64,000 nt of DNA, from positions 1,535,268 through 1,599,267 of the forward strand of contig NZ_CM001776.1 in assembly GCF_000332275.1 (NCBI RefSeq), given 5' to 3'. The notes under the pieces were generated by a model that made no database searches, was not told the origin of the DNA, and saw nothing but the letters and a program-made list of their open reading frames with translations. Each line of letters starts with the position of its first letter. Position 1 is the first letter of the stretch. Made by a program: the position numbers and the translations under genes. This DNA comes from Synechococcus sp. PCC 7336. Lineage in GTDB: Bacteria > Cyanobacteriota > Cyanobacteriia > Thermostichales > PCC-7336. Shown one piece after another: positions 10,450 to 19,838 of the stretch.

Positions 10450-10853
10450 GTTCCCAACGGCCTATCTGCGCCCAAACCCGAGTAGCCGTTCCCAACACCT
10501 GAGTTCGCACCTGAGTTCGTAGCCGCGATCGCCAGTGCGCCTGAGTTCGATGGCCCTGCATTGCCCTCACCCCCGGCCCCTCTCCCAAACTTGGGAGAGG
10601 GGAGAAACAGCCGAAAATCCTTACGGGGCCTTGTTCCCCTGCCCCCAAAGTTGGGGTTAGGGGTTAGGGGAAGGGGGCCACAGGCATCTAGACAAATGGC
10701 CAATGTTTCGGAATATGAATTTCGCCAGCAGCATCAAATTTGGGGGAAGGGGTTAGGGGATGGGGGCCAGACGCTCGTCGAACTGACGCCAGCTCAGTCG
10801 CGAACCATCCGGGCAGGGGTTGATAGAATCCAGTCAACTTCTCTCGGCCTGCC
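10450..10853. repeat. Intergenic zone of short dispersed repeats
   Basis: No supported gene. A 12-base unit CACCTGAGTTCG is tandem at 10496-10519, with a third copy, one base changed, at 10538-10549. At about 10575-10605 lies a palindrome (CCCCTCTCCCAAACTTGGGA and onward), and further C/G-rich hairpins follow to 10680. The stretch at about 10743-10793 (GGGGAAGGGGTTAGGGGATG, later CGAACTGACG) recurs inside the MITE at 30160-30210. Confidence 0.6.
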
Positions 10854-11108
10854 ATGCCCCGCTCCATCCGAGTGCATCCCGACTACCGACCTGCCGTGGC
10901 GATCGCGCTGGAGCGCAATGGCTTTTTGACCCAAGGGGATCTGGCGGTCCATCTCGAAATTGCGCTCTCCACCGTCAGTAACTTTTGCCGGGGGCTGAAT
11001 GTCTCCATCTCGAAGTACGAGCAAATCTGCGAAGCTTTGGGGCTGGACAAGAAAAAAATTCTGAAGCCGAAACAGGCCAGCGATACGCGATCGAAATCTT
11101 GCAGATAA
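10854..11108 (+). pseudogene. N-terminal HTH segment of a larger regulator or NTPase, truncated
   Basis: MPRSIRVHPDYRPAVAIALE, then GFLTQGDLAVHLEIALSTVSNFCRG and YEQICEALGLD form the XRE-like helix-turn-helix that opens many large cyanobacterial AAA/NB-ARC or WD40 proteins. Those continue for hundreds of residues; here homology stops at about residue 73 (KKKILKPK, near 11075) and the rest of the frame is the antisense of the TPR fragment on the other strand. So only the 5' end survives. Residual DNA binding is possible but unproven. Confidence 0.6.
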
Positions 11109-11863
11109 AAATAAGCACTGCCGAGCATCATCAGGATAACCCCCAACAATTCCCGATTTCCTATCTCCTCTACAATCCTCAGGTGTTGATGAAGATAGTC
11201 GATCGCCTGGGGATAGTCTCCAATCGAGAGATAGGTACTGCTGAGATTGCCAAGCGCCCGATTTTCACCTTCGCGATCGCCGCTCGCCCTCGAAATCTCT
11301 AGATGCTTTTGGTGGCACTCAATTGCCCTCTCGTATTCGCCCAGTTTTTGATAAACCTTGCCGATGCCACTCAGAGCTTTTCCTTCACTCCGGGCCTCTT
11401 CGTTCTTTTGGGCGAGCGCCAATTCTTGTTGGAAGTAGTCGAGAGCGCGATCGTAATCTCCCTGAGAGAAGCTGGCATGTCCCAAGCCATTCAAACAAAG
11501 GGAATCCCAGCCTGAATCGAGCTGGCCGAACAGCCTCTCGTAGAGCTCGACCTGTTCGGCATAATTCCCCCACAGGGCCAACTGATTGTGCCATTCGTCT
11601 TGGGTCGGAAGGTTAAGCCGAACCGTCAATAGCGCAGTAGCTTTTCCCCAATCTTCGACTTCGCAAAAATGGTGGAAAGCTTCGATATACCCTCTCGTTT
11701 GCTCGATGTTGCTGGCATCCCGTTGAGGCTTATGTTTGAGAATCCAGTTGAGCGCCGCTCTTAAATGAGTTCGTTTTTGAGCAGGTTGAATCCGTTTTAA
11801 AGATGCTGGGTCGAGTGAGAGTCTTTCTAAAACTGATTGGCCTGAAGGTAAGATATCATCCAT
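10883..11863 (-). pseudogene. TPR-repeat protein, 3'-truncated
   Basis: The frame starts MDDILPSGQSVLERLSLDPA, with a helical N-terminal region and then at least four tetratricopeptide units (examples: ASFSQGDYDRALDYFQQELA, KVYQKLGEYERAIECHQKHL, STYLSIGDYPQAIDYLHQHL, GSAYFYLQDFDR). After QDFDR, near 11085, the frame runs antisense to the HTH gene and no longer resembles a TPR. The protein-coding homology is thus 11085-11863. TPRs mediate protein-protein contacts; the missing C-terminus makes its original role unclear. Confidence 0.7.
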
Positions 11864-11982
11864 CCCTCAACTCCCGCGCTCGCTGGCGACGGTGCAGATC
11901 TTGCTGCCTCGGAAGGTGGTGGCGATCGGAGCGACAGTCGATGCGTGCGATTTGGCGGCTAGCGAACGGGCAAGTCCGACGC

Positions 11983-12810
11983 CTACCGATGCCCTTGAAG
12001 CCAAGCCGCCAAATCGGCCTCACTGGAGAAATCCAACAGTGCTTCCCCCAACTCTTCCAAAGACGAGAGGGAAAGCATATCAACCTGTTGCTGTAGCTTG
12101 GAGGATAGAACCCCAAATCGATGCTTGAGCTGACGCAAAACCAAAGATTGCTCTCCCTCTCGTCTGCCTCGCTCTGCGGCTGTCGAGACAATCTCTTGGT
12201 AAATCACCGATTCCTTCATCACATCCTCCCGCAGTACGCTCCGAATCAAACCCTTATCCAATACTAACCCCGCCAGAATCGCTGCCGACGCCGCAACATC
12301 TCCCCGTTGTCCGCGATCGCCAATCGTCTCAATCCGCTCCGATACCTGCCGTAACGTCCGCTCGCGATCGCCCGTCTGAGCCAACACAGCAAACGGCAGT
12401 AAACCCGGCAACTCCTGAAATTGCGAGGCGGGTACTTCCCAGATACGGATGACCTCAAACTCATGGCGTATCCCGTCACGTTCGAAGATGGTTTGATAAA
12501 CCAACGGGGATTGCGATCGCCGCAGATAAATCACCACCTGCCGCACCCGCTTGTTGGGAAAGCGGCGAAACCCCCGCACCGCATAGTCCGTCATTCGGAA
12601 CGGGATCTCCGCTTTGGGCTCCACCTGGAACTCAATTTGCAGCACGAGCTCTTTGGATTCCAACAGCACCAGAGAATCGGCATAGATGGGACTGCTCAGC
12701 AACTCCGAGGGCTCCAAACGAGCCAACTCGACCGGTTCCCCCAATAGCCAAGTGGCGAGGTCAGCCGTAAACGTTTCCGCAATGAACTTGCAAACGCTGT
12801 CGAAGGACAT
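11983..12810 (-). CDS. Rpn/PD-(D/E)XK nuclease-family protein with DUF4351
   Basis: 275 residues. N-terminal half: PD-(D/E)XK-type core of the Rpn/transposase-like family (YADSLVLLESKELVLQIEFQ, with the acidic and Gln residues, then FPNKRVRQVVIYLR). C-terminal: DUF4351, the typical LKHRFGVLSSKLQQQVDMLS followed by LEELGEALLDFSSEADLAAW. Such proteins are repeated in cyanobacterial genomes and are linked to recombination or mobile DNA; activity here is unproven. Full-length and intact. Confidence 0.82.
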   Translation of the reverse strand: MSFDSVCKFIAETFTADLATWLLGEPVELARLEPSELLSSPIYADSLVLLESKELVLQIEFQVEPKAEIPFRMTDYAVRGFRRFPNKRVRQVVIYLRRSQSPLVYQTIFERDGIRHEFEVIRIWEVPASQFQELPGLLPFAVLAQTGDRERTLRQVSERIETIGDRGQRGDVAASAAILAGLVLDKGLIRSVLREDVMKESVIYQEIVSTAAERGRREGEQSLVLRQLKHRFGVLSSKLQQQVDMLSLSSLEELGEALLDFSSEADLAAWLQGHR

Positions 12811-12837
12811 TGCATCCCCGCGATTACAACCCGGCCA

Positions 12838-13158
12838 TCATAGCGCCTCGCAACGCAACTCCTGTTGAAGCTGAATTCGCAAACAGTCCAAGCTGAGGTG
12901 AAAACTCTCCGAACCAAAAACCAGAATCAGTTCCGAAGAGAGCACCACCAACAGCACCGCGATCGCCCTCCCGCCAGCCACCCCCTCAGCCACCTCGCAA
13001 ATCCCAGCTTCCCCACCCCACTCTCTCAACAGCAAAGCGATCGCCCCCTCCAGCTCGCGAACGCCTTTGTCATGAGCCAGCGCTGCAATCTCCTCAACCA
13101 TCCGAGATTGCTCCCGCTCTGCCTGAGCGATCGCCTCAGCCTTCGAGAGGTATCGCAC
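12838..13158 (-). CDS. Hypothetical protein, weakly supported
   Basis: 106 residues upstream of the Rpn-like gene on the same strand. The first half is a charged helix (KAEAIAQAEREQSRMVEEIA); the middle is hydrophobic (AIAVLLVVLSSELILVF) and could be one membrane segment or a strand pair. I recognise no family. The frame is open and partly overlaps nothing else, but codon use does not clearly mark it as real. Confidence 0.35.
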   Translation of the reverse strand: MRYLSKAEAIAQAEREQSRMVEEIAALAHDKGVRELEGAIALLLREWGGEAGICEVAEGVAGGRAIAVLLVVLSSELILVFGSESFHLSLDCLRIQLQQELRCEAL

Positions 13159-13612
13159 CCGAGCTCCTCTAGAGGATCTGGAGCGCTTGGACGCCTCCTA
13201 CAGTGCGAGGTCAGGACTTTGTTTATTCTTGTTCAAACTCTAACCCCGTCTATTCGGATGTTTCACCCAAATCGGATGTTTCACCCAAATCGGAGGTCCA
13301 TGCCAACCATTGCGAGGCTCATAACAGCAGTATCCGTCGACGCTGTAGTGCCTAGTTTTGATATGCTCTCAGCTCGGATCGTGCTGCGATCGCCAGCTTT
13401 CTACCATTCAGTAGCTTGAAGCAATACAATAAGTTTCCTGACAGCTAGTCGGTCGGATGAGTTTTCCTGCTCGGGCTTGACTGGCGAGTGGAAAACGTTC
13501 TACAAGGAATTCTGGATAGTGGTTGCAGTTGTGGAGGCGATCGCCTCAGCTCGGCAAGCACCACTGGTGTCAATCGCAAACCTAGACTTCGAGCATTAAG
13601 GAGCACCGCACT
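13159..13612. other. Intergenic region upstream of gcvH, with an 18-bp tandem repeat
   Basis: No gene recognised. TCGGATGTTTCACCCAAA occurs twice in tandem at 13254-13271 and 13272-13289. The gcvH promoter should lie in the 3' half; the RBS is AAGGAGC just before the ATG. I found no clear glycine-riboswitch core. Confidence 0.5.
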
Positions 13613-13999
13613 ATGGCTCTGGAATACCCCGCCACTCTTCGCTACGTCGATTCCCACGAATATATTCGGGTGGAAGATAACGTGGCGATCGTCGGGATTA
13701 CAGCTTACGCTGTCGATCAGCTAGGCGACATCGTGTTTGTGGGCTTGCCGGAAGAGGGCGACAGCGTCGATAAAGGTGACGCGATCGGCTCGGTGGAATC
13801 GGTGAAAGCGGTTGAAGATCTGTATGCTCCCATCAGCGGCACGATTGTGGCGATTAATGAGGCTTTAGTCGATAGTCCCGAAAATATTGCGGACGACCCC
13901 TATGGCGATGCTTGGCTATTCAAGGTAGAAATGTCCAATCTCGACGATTTGGACGAAACCATGTCTGTCGAGGACTACAAAGCCATGGTGGACGCCTGA
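13613..13999 (+). CDS. gcvH: Glycine cleavage system H protein
   Basis: 128 residues, normal length. Carries the lipoyl arm that shuttles the aminomethyl group between the P, T and L proteins, a part of photorespiratory glycine breakdown in cyanobacteria. Lys65 in GSVESVKAVEDLYAPISG is the lipoylation site; VGITAYAVDQLGDIVFVGLP is the conserved strand block before it. RBS AAGGAG is well placed. Neither gcvT nor gcvP is adjacent, so the gene stands alone. Confidence 0.97.
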   Translation: MALEYPATLRYVDSHEYIRVEDNVAIVGITAYAVDQLGDIVFVGLPEEGDSVDKGDAIGSVESVKAVEDLYAPISGTIVAINEALVDSPENIADDPYGDAWLFKVEMSNLDDLDETMSVEDYKAMVDA

Positions 14000-14181
14000 G
14001 CCTTGCACTCGACTGCACGGTAAGATTACCCCACAGCTCCCGTTGCCAGGGGTTGCACTGGCGGATGTTCTTCAGATTCGCCGTCCCTACTGTTTCTGTG
14101 GATTGCAGGTTCAACTGTACTGCTGGCAGAGATTGCATATACTGAAGGTGATGAGTCGTTAAGCAATGTGACGAAGACCGG

Positions 14182-14544
14182 GTGTTTGTTCTAGCAGGTT
14201 ATGACTACTTTGTAGTGTTCTTACTGTTGTGCGCGGCATTGCCCGCCATAGCACTGACAGCAGGGGCAATTCTCTCCCCCAAGCAGCGAGACGGACTGCG
14301 GTTAACCACCTACGAATCGGGTATGGAACCGAAGGGGGGAGCTTGGATTCAGTTCAATATTCGCTACTACATGTTTGCACTCGTGTTCGTCGTTTTTGAT
14401 GTGGAAACGGTGTTTTTATACCCCTGGGCAGTCGCGTTTCACAAACTTGGCTTGCTAGGTTTCGTGGAAGCTATCATCTTCGTCACGATCCTAATTTTTG
14501 GACTCGTCTATGCCTGGAGAAAAGGAGCCCTCGAATGGTCATGA
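14182..14544 (+). CDS. ndhC: NAD(P)H-quinone oxidoreductase subunit 3
   Basis: 120 residues from a GTG ([17 protein letters not shown]). Three transmembrane helices and the strongly conserved block [20 protein letters not shown] followed by [15 protein letters not shown] identify NdhC, a membrane-arm subunit of the thylakoid NDH-1 complex at the interface to the hydrophilic arm. Its end overlaps ndhK by 10 bases; ndhC-ndhK-ndhJ is the standard cyanobacterial and plastid operon for cyclic electron flow and respiration. Confidence 0.97.
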   Translation: MFVLAGYDYFVVFLLLCAALPAIALTAGAILSPKQRDGLRLTTYESGMEPKGGAWIQFNIRYYMFALVFVVFDVETVFLYPWAVAFHKLGLLGFVEAIIFVTILIFGLVYAWRKGALEWS

Positions 14545-15287
14545 CACCCCCTGAATCGGAGACGCCAAGTGCAAATCCGGCCAAAGAACTACAGTTCCCG
14601 CTGGATAAACCTCAGGTCACGTCCGATCTGTCTAACAATGTCATTCTGACGAGCCTCAACGATCTCTACAGTTGGGCCAAGATGTCTAGTGTGTGGCCGC
14701 TGCTTTACGGTACGAGCTGCTGCTTTATTGAATTTGCTGCTCTGATTGGCTCTCGCTTCGACTTCGATCGCTTCGGCCTGCTGCCTCGCTCTACCCCCCG
14801 TCAAGCGGATCTGATCGTGACGGCGGGAACGGTGACCATGAAGATGGCCCCTGCCTTGGTCAAGCTGTATCAGCAAATGCCCGAGCCCAAGTACGTGATT
14901 GCGATGGGGGCTTGCACGATTACGGGCGGCATGTTTAGTTCCGACTCCTACACTACGGTTCGGGGCGTCGATAAGCTGATTCCTGTCGATGTTTACATCC
15001 CCGGTTGCCCCCCTCGCCCGGAGGCTATCATTGACGCCATTATCAAGCTGCGCAAAAAGATTGCAGCAGAAGATATTCGCGATCGCGGCAAGCTCGCGCC
15101 CACCCATCGCTATTACTCCATCCCCCACGAACTCGAGCCCGTGCCCGAAATTTTGACAGGGCAGTACCTAGAAGCGGAGAGCCGTCAGGCCCCACCTGCC
15201 GAGTTAGCCGCGATGTACGGCATGCCGGTGCCCGAGGCGATGCAAGCAGAACCCGAGCAATTGGTGGCTGAGGAGGCCGGCAAGTGA
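14535..15287 (+). CDS. ndhK: NAD(P)H-quinone oxidoreductase subunit K
   Basis: 250 residues. Holds the N2 [4Fe-4S] cluster that passes electrons to plastoquinone: adjacent Cys62-Cys63 ([10 protein letters not shown]), the Cys of GACTITGG and the Cys of PGCPPRPEA. The first 35 residues are a variable extension; an ATG six bases later is an alternative start. The C-terminal tail ([17 protein letters not shown]) is acidic. Stop overlaps the ndhJ start by 4 bases. Confidence 0.97.
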   Translation: MVMTPPESETPSANPAKELQFPLDKPQVTSDLSNNVILTSLNDLYSWAKMSSVWPLLYGTSCCFIEFAALIGSRFDFDRFGLLPRSTPRQADLIVTAGTVTMKMAPALVKLYQQMPEPKYVIAMGACTITGGMFSSDSYTTVRGVDKLIPVDVYIPGCPPRPEAIIDAIIKLRKKIAAEDIRDRGKLAPTHRYYSIPHELEPVPEILTGQYLEAESRQAPPAELAAMYGMPVPEAMQAEPEQLVAEEAGK

Positions 15288-15805
15288 GCGAACCTAACGA
15301 TTTAGCCCCAACGGGCGAAGAGATTGTCGAGCGGGGTCCCGTATCGCAGTTTTTGAGCGAGAACGGTTTCGAGCACGAGTCTTTGGGCAACGACCATCGC
15401 GGTGTGGAAATGATTTCCATCCAGCGGGAGTATCTAGCCATCGTCGCCAAGCTGATTTACGGTCTGGGATTTAATTACCTGCAATGCCAGTGCGGCTACG
15501 ATATGGGGCCGGGGAAAGATCTGGTCAGCACGTACCATCTGGCTAAGCTGGCTGACAATGCCGATCGCCCCCAAGAACTGCGCATCAAAGTGTTCGTGCC
15601 CCGCGAAGATCCGCGCCTGCCCTCGGTCTACTGGATTTGGAAGACGGCAGACTGGCAGGAACGGGAGACCTACGATATGTACGGCATCGTCTACGAAGGC
15701 CATCCCAACCTGAAGCGCATTCTCATGCCGGAAGATTGGATTGGCTGGCCGATGCGTAAGGACTACGTTACGCCAGATTTCTACGAACTGCAGGATGCCT
15801 ATTAA
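15284..15805 (+). CDS. ndhJ: NAD(P)H-quinone oxidoreductase subunit J
   Basis: 173 residues from a GTG overlapping the ndhK stop. Matches the 30-kDa subunit of complex I: the [20 protein letters not shown] stretch and the family signature [20 protein letters not shown], ending with [12 protein letters not shown]. It forms part of the peripheral arm with NdhK and NdhH. Third gene of the ndhCKJ operon. Confidence 0.97.
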   Translation: MSEPNDLAPTGEEIVERGPVSQFLSENGFEHESLGNDHRGVEMISIQREYLAIVAKLIYGLGFNYLQCQCGYDMGPGKDLVSTYHLAKLADNADRPQELRIKVFVPREDPRLPSVYWIWKTADWQERETYDMYGIVYEGHPNLKRILMPEDWIGWPMRKDYVTPDFYELQDAY

Positions 15806-15819
15806 TTCGGGTGCCCATT

Positions 15820-15990
15820 ATGACGACAGCGATTGTGGCGGGACTCTTGGTGTTTTACGGTGGTGGCTGCTATGTCATCGCTAAACGCACTAAGCGCAGG
15901 TATACAGGCATGGGACGCTGGGCGATTGTGCTGCTCTGGCCCATTTTTGTGGTGGGTTCCGGTCGGTTTAGGAAAAGCTTGAGCGATTAA
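15820..15990 (+). CDS. Small two-helix membrane protein downstream of ndhJ
   Basis: ATG at 15820 gives 56 residues: a first hydrophobic helix (MTTAIVAGLLVFYGGGCYVI), a basic loop (AKRTKRRYTGMGR), a second helix (WAIVLLWPIFVVG) and a short basic tail. It starts 14 bases after ndhJ on the same strand and is probably co-transcribed. I do not know a named family; a role near NDH-1 is only suggested by position. Confidence 0.6.
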   Translation: MTTAIVAGLLVFYGGGCYVIAKRTKRRYTGMGRWAIVLLWPIFVVGSGRFRKSLSD

Positions 15991-16017
15991 TCTGCAGACT
16001 GCTCATCTCGGCAGGGA

Positions 16018-17166
16018 CTATCCCATGACTCCCCAGCTCATGACGCCAAACTGCCGAACGATCCAAAAAGAACCTGCCCCCGCGAATAACCAGAGTAGCG
16101 CCCCTTGTACTAGAGCTCGCCAACCCACGCGCTTCAGAGCTTGCAGTGACAGCCCCGTGCCAATGGCAAACAGAGTCAAGTTGAAGCCCACTCTGGAGAG
16201 CTTGACGAAGACAGGCGACCAAACGGCAACCTCTGGCACGAATGTCTGAGAGAGTGAGGCCAACAGAAAAAATCCAATAAACCAAGGCACTTGGACTCGG
16301 CTTGCAGCAGCACCATAATGGCGAACCCAATCTTGTTTGTGCCGAGGGATATCTGGGGGACGGGTAGAGATTTTCTGGCCGTTCAGATGGCCGTTCTGGG
16401 CGAGATAGGCGATCGCCAACGATATCGGTAAAATCCATAGCGATCGCGACAACTTGACTACCGTTGCGGTTTCCAACGCTTCTGGACCAAACTGCGAGGC
16501 GGCTCCCACCACACTAGAGACATCGTGAATGGCTAGGCCCGCCCACACGCCAAATTGTCCTTGGGTGAGATGAAAAAAGTCCCCAAGCGGCGCAAAGATA
16601 TAGAGAGCTGCGGCATTGAGTAAAAAGACGGTTCCGAGGGCAACGGTCATTTCACTCTCAACCGCTCCCAAAGCAGTGCTGACTGCAGCAATAGCGGAAC
16701 CGCCGCAGATCGCCGTTCCCGCCGAGATCAGCATCGAGGTGGTTCCCGGAACGTTGAATAAGCGACCGAGCCATCGACCCACCGCAAACGTTGCGGCAAT
16801 GCTGAGGGCGGTGAAGATAATACTGGACGATCCCGCCTCTAACACAATGCCGAAATTTAACCTGAACCCCAATAAAACAACACAGACTTTGAGCAGGTTT
16901 TTTGCCCATAGCTTTGTGGTTTTGGGAAATGGATTGCCAATCGTAATGGCGAGAATGAAACCTGCACTCAGAGCTAGGGACGAGTTCGCCCAAGGGGTCA
17001 GGCAGAGGGCGGCCACCAAGCAAAAAATAATCGTTTTCGCCTGAACCCATTGCTCGCGCTCGCTCGTCCCGGCCTTCTCTTTGGTAAGGGGAGCGTAGTT
17101 TTGGGAGATTGGAACTGCTCGCTTGCAGCCTGGAGTGAGCCGCCTGGATTCGTTTGAAGGTTTCAT
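16018..17166 (-). CDS. YeiH/UPF0324 family membrane protein, putative sulfur-oxyanion exporter
   Basis: 382 residues, about ten transmembrane helices after a roughly 40-residue hydrophilic N-terminus. Family features: KVCVVLLGFRLNFG, the ICGGSAIAAVSTA loop, VALGTVFLLNAAALYIFAPLG and the GLAIHDVSSVVGAASQFG motif. Homologues are annotated as putative sulfate/sulfonate exporters, though direct evidence is thin. It lies 59 bases downstream of the PAPS reductase gene on the same strand, which fits a sulfur-related role. Confidence 0.85.
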   Translation of the reverse strand: MKPSNESRRLTPGCKRAVPISQNYAPLTKEKAGTSEREQWVQAKTIIFCLVAALCLTPWANSSLALSAGFILAITIGNPFPKTTKLWAKNLLKVCVVLLGFRLNFGIVLEAGSSSIIFTALSIAATFAVGRWLGRLFNVPGTTSMLISAGTAICGGSAIAAVSTALGAVESEMTVALGTVFLLNAAALYIFAPLGDFFHLTQGQFGVWAGLAIHDVSSVVGAASQFGPEALETATVVKLSRSLWILPISLAIAYLAQNGHLNGQKISTRPPDIPRHKQDWVRHYGAAASRVQVPWFIGFFLLASLSQTFVPEVAVWSPVFVKLSRVGFNLTLFAIGTGLSLQALKRVGWRALVQGALLWLFAGAGSFWIVRQFGVMSWGVMG

Positions 17167-17225
17167 CTATCCTGGCCCTTAGGTGAGGTTGGAAAATTGA
17201 TGGAGGCGGGATTGTCAGGGCGAGG

Positions 17226-18044
17226 TTAGTTCAGGTGTAAGCCGCACTCCTGTTTGAGGCCGCGAAAGCGAGTGTCGCGATCGCTTTCATCGCCCGCCCT
17301 GAGAGGACGGCTGGAGTGCCAATCTCCAACAGAGGCATACCCGAGCTTGAATAGCGGGTGGTAGGGCAAGTCGTGTTTTTTCAAATACCGGTAAATATCC
17401 CTCGAAGTCCAAGTGAGAATGGGATACACCTTATAAATTTCGGAGCGACGTTCTACTCGGCGTAGCTGCTGGCGGTGTTTGGTTTGCTGCGATCGCAAGC
17501 CTGCTAGCCACGCTCGTGCTCCTAATTCTCGTAAGGCTCGCTGCATGGGTTCTACCTTGCGGAGGCGATCGTAGCGATCGAGGGCTTCTACTGTCTCCTG
17601 CTCCCACAGTCGACCGTAAAGGGCTTCCATGTGAGCGGGACTGAGGTGGGATTGATAGATCTTCAAATTCAGTTGCAATCGTTGGGTTAAGCGATCGGCA
17701 AACTGATAGGTTTCTGGTGGCAAATAGCCAGTATCGATCCAGATTACTGGAATATTGGGAATCACGCGGGTCACCATGTGCAGCATGACGGCAGATTGAA
17801 TGCCAAAGCTGGTACTCATGACTAAATCAGTTGAGAAAGCGGCGGCGGCCCATTCGATCGCGTCTAGAGGGCTAGCGTCTGCAAGCTGTCGGTTGATGGA
17901 ATCTAGATTGAAGGCTGAGTGTTGTGCCTCCGATAAAGTTGCTGGAGCAATTGGGCCAATGTTTCTAGAGGGTGATGGAGGTATGCTAGGAGACCAACTC
18001 CGTCGGCTGCTCTTGCTCGTTTGCTTGGTTAGCGCGGACTGCAT
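17226..18044 (-). CDS. cysH: Phosphoadenylyl-sulfate (PAPS) reductase
   Basis: 272 residues. Reduces PAPS to sulfite using thioredoxin in assimilatory sulfate reduction. The core shows [17 protein letters not shown] (PP-loop), [28 protein letters not shown] and the C-terminal ECGLHLN with the catalytic Cys. The paired Cys motifs that bind an iron-sulfur cluster in APS reductases are absent (YDRLRKVEP where those have CCxxRKVEP), so the substrate should be PAPS. The first 40 residues are Ser/Pro-rich and variable. Confidence 0.93.
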   Translation of the reverse strand: MQSALTKQTSKSSRRSWSPSIPPSPSRNIGPIAPATLSEAQHSAFNLDSINRQLADASPLDAIEWAAAAFSTDLVMSTSFGIQSAVMLHMVTRVIPNIPVIWIDTGYLPPETYQFADRLTQRLQLNLKIYQSHLSPAHMEALYGRLWEQETVEALDRYDRLRKVEPMQRALRELGARAWLAGLRSQQTKHRQQLRRVERRSEIYKVYPILTWTSRDIYRYLKKHDLPYHPLFKLGYASVGDWHSSRPLRAGDESDRDTRFRGLKQECGLHLN

Positions 18045-18281
18045 GACATGCTCTCTTTCCCGCAGGCAGGAGTAATTAAGATCCTGAATAACCCTCAGTC
18101 AACATTCGCCGTCTGAACTGCCTATAAAGAGAGTCTTGCTCTTGCGTAAGCCATCTGCGAAAACGCTCTCAGACTGTGCTTAAGGAAAATTCATTAATGA
18201 GTGATAAGGAATGTTTCGCAATATCAAAGGAGATCGGTGTTCTATCTGGATGCAAGCCCTCAGAATCAATTCCCCTTCCAC
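18045..18281. other. Spacer between cysH and the amidase gene
   Basis: Should contain the promoter of the minus-strand cysH gene (at its right side, 18045-18180) and the 3' end of the amidase transcript. Nothing else recognised. Confidence 0.35.
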
Positions 18282-19805
18282 TCACGGCCCATTGCAGGCT
18301 GCAGAACGCTCGGCCACTATCGGAGGTAAACGACTCTGCCAGGGTTGAGCGGATTCCAGTTGACCCGCCAGTTGGAACAGCGTTGCCTCATCGCCAAAAC
18401 GACCCACAAACTGCATCCCAATGGGCAGTCCTCGATCGCTCCAGTGCAAGGGCACCGACATTGCCGGTTGCCCCGTCACATTAAAGGGCGAGGTATAAGG
18501 CGTAAAGTCAAACGATCGCTGCGCAATCTGCCCGGTGGCATCGAGCAGTTTTAACAACCAGCCTGCATTCAAAGCTCCGATCGCTTCAGCAACGAGCTGT
18601 TGCACCCTTGGCGGCTTGAGGCTGCCGTGCAGGACAGGAGGTTGGGCCAGTGTCGGGGTGAGCAAGACATCGTATTGCTCGAAGAATTGAGCTATTTTGC
18701 GAGCAGCTACCTGTAGGTAGTTTGCGGCTCGAACATAGTCAGACGCTGACAAAGATTTTCCTAACAAGCCCGCTGAATAGGTTCCTGCTTCAAAATCTCT
18801 CGAAGAGACTTTGCGTCGAGCGAGATGAGCGGTCTTTTCAATTCTCGCGCGCATTTCTGCCGCGACGATGGTGATGAACGAAGTTGCAAAGGCTTCGCGT
18901 TCCAACTGGGGGGCTGCTTCGATAAGTTCGTGGCCTAAAGCTTGCAATAAACTGACGGTGCGGTTCAATCCCTGTATGCAATCTGGGTGAACGGTGCGAC
19001 CTAATAACGGTTGGGAGGTGAAGGCAATGCGCAATTGTTTGGGAAGGGTCGTCACTTCGGCGAGGAACGATCGCGCTTGCGCGGGAGCGACATAAGGCGC
19101 GCCCACGTCAGCACCCGAGATAGCATCCAACATAGCTGCACTATCCCGCACCGATCGCGTCACCAGCCCGATCGCCCCAAAGCCGCGCCAGATTTCACCA
19201 ACATCGGGACCGTTGGGCGTCCGACCTCGGGTTGGCTTGAGTCCAAAAACGCCACAGCAAGAGGCTGGAATGCGAATCGATCCCCCAGCATCGCTCGCAC
19301 TTGCCATCGGCACCATGCCTGCTGCCACAGCAGCGGCAGACCCCCCACTCGATCCGCCAGTGGTGCAAGCTAAATTCCAGGGGTTGCGGGCTATGCCTAA
19401 AGTTTCAGACTCAGTGTACGGGGTCAAACCAAATTCTGGTGTGTTGGTTTTACCCAGAAAGACGACTCCTGTAGATTGGAATCGATTCACGATCTCGCTA
19501 TTGCGATCGGCAGGCACGTTACGGAGCAAGCGGTTGCCATGACTGGTTGGAATGCCTGCAATGGCGATCGTTAAATCCTTCACCAGAAAAGGAACACCCT
19601 GAAAGCTCCCTTCCGGTAGACTTCCCCCAGCAAGAGAGCGGGCGCGATCGTACATTTTATAAACGACGGCATTGAGGTGAGGATTAACTGACTCAATGCG
19701 AGAGATAGCGGCTTCAATGAGCTCTAGGGACTCAACCTGCTTAGTTTTTACCAGTTCGGCCAAACCTAATCCATCGTATTCGCAATATTCAGGAAAAGTA
19801 TTCAA
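18282..19805 (-). CDS. Amidase signature family enzyme
   Basis: 507 residues. Contains the full Ser-cisSer-Lys site: Lys in [13 protein letters not shown], the Gly/Ser-rich [15 protein letters not shown] motif and the nucleophile Ser in [20 protein letters not shown]. These enzymes hydrolyse amide bonds; the substrate cannot be told from sequence, and it is not an obvious GatA because no gatB/gatC partner is nearby. Divergent from the gamma-glutamyltransferase gene, with only 33 bases between them. Confidence 0.9.
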   Translation of the reverse strand: MNTFPEYCEYDGLGLAELVKTKQVESLELIEAAISRIESVNPHLNAVVYKMYDRARSLAGGSLPEGSFQGVPFLVKDLTIAIAGIPTSHGNRLLRNVPADRNSEIVNRFQSTGVVFLGKTNTPEFGLTPYTESETLGIARNPWNLACTTGGSSGGSAAAVAAGMVPMASASDAGGSIRIPASCCGVFGLKPTRGRTPNGPDVGEIWRGFGAIGLVTRSVRDSAAMLDAISGADVGAPYVAPAQARSFLAEVTTLPKQLRIAFTSQPLLGRTVHPDCIQGLNRTVSLLQALGHELIEAAPQLEREAFATSFITIVAAEMRARIEKTAHLARRKVSSRDFEAGTYSAGLLGKSLSASDYVRAANYLQVAARKIAQFFEQYDVLLTPTLAQPPVLHGSLKPPRVQQLVAEAIGALNAGWLLKLLDATGQIAQRSFDFTPYTSPFNVTGQPAMSVPLHWSDRGLPIGMQFVGRFGDEATLFQLAGQLESAQPWQSRLPPIVAERSAACNGP

Positions 19806-19838
19806 AGAGATAGCCTCTTCCTCTCGAATAACGATTGA

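Noticed and set aside
13440-13612. Possible glycine riboswitch upstream of gcvH
   Set aside because: I could not find the conserved tandem core motifs; only ordinary spacer sequence is visible.
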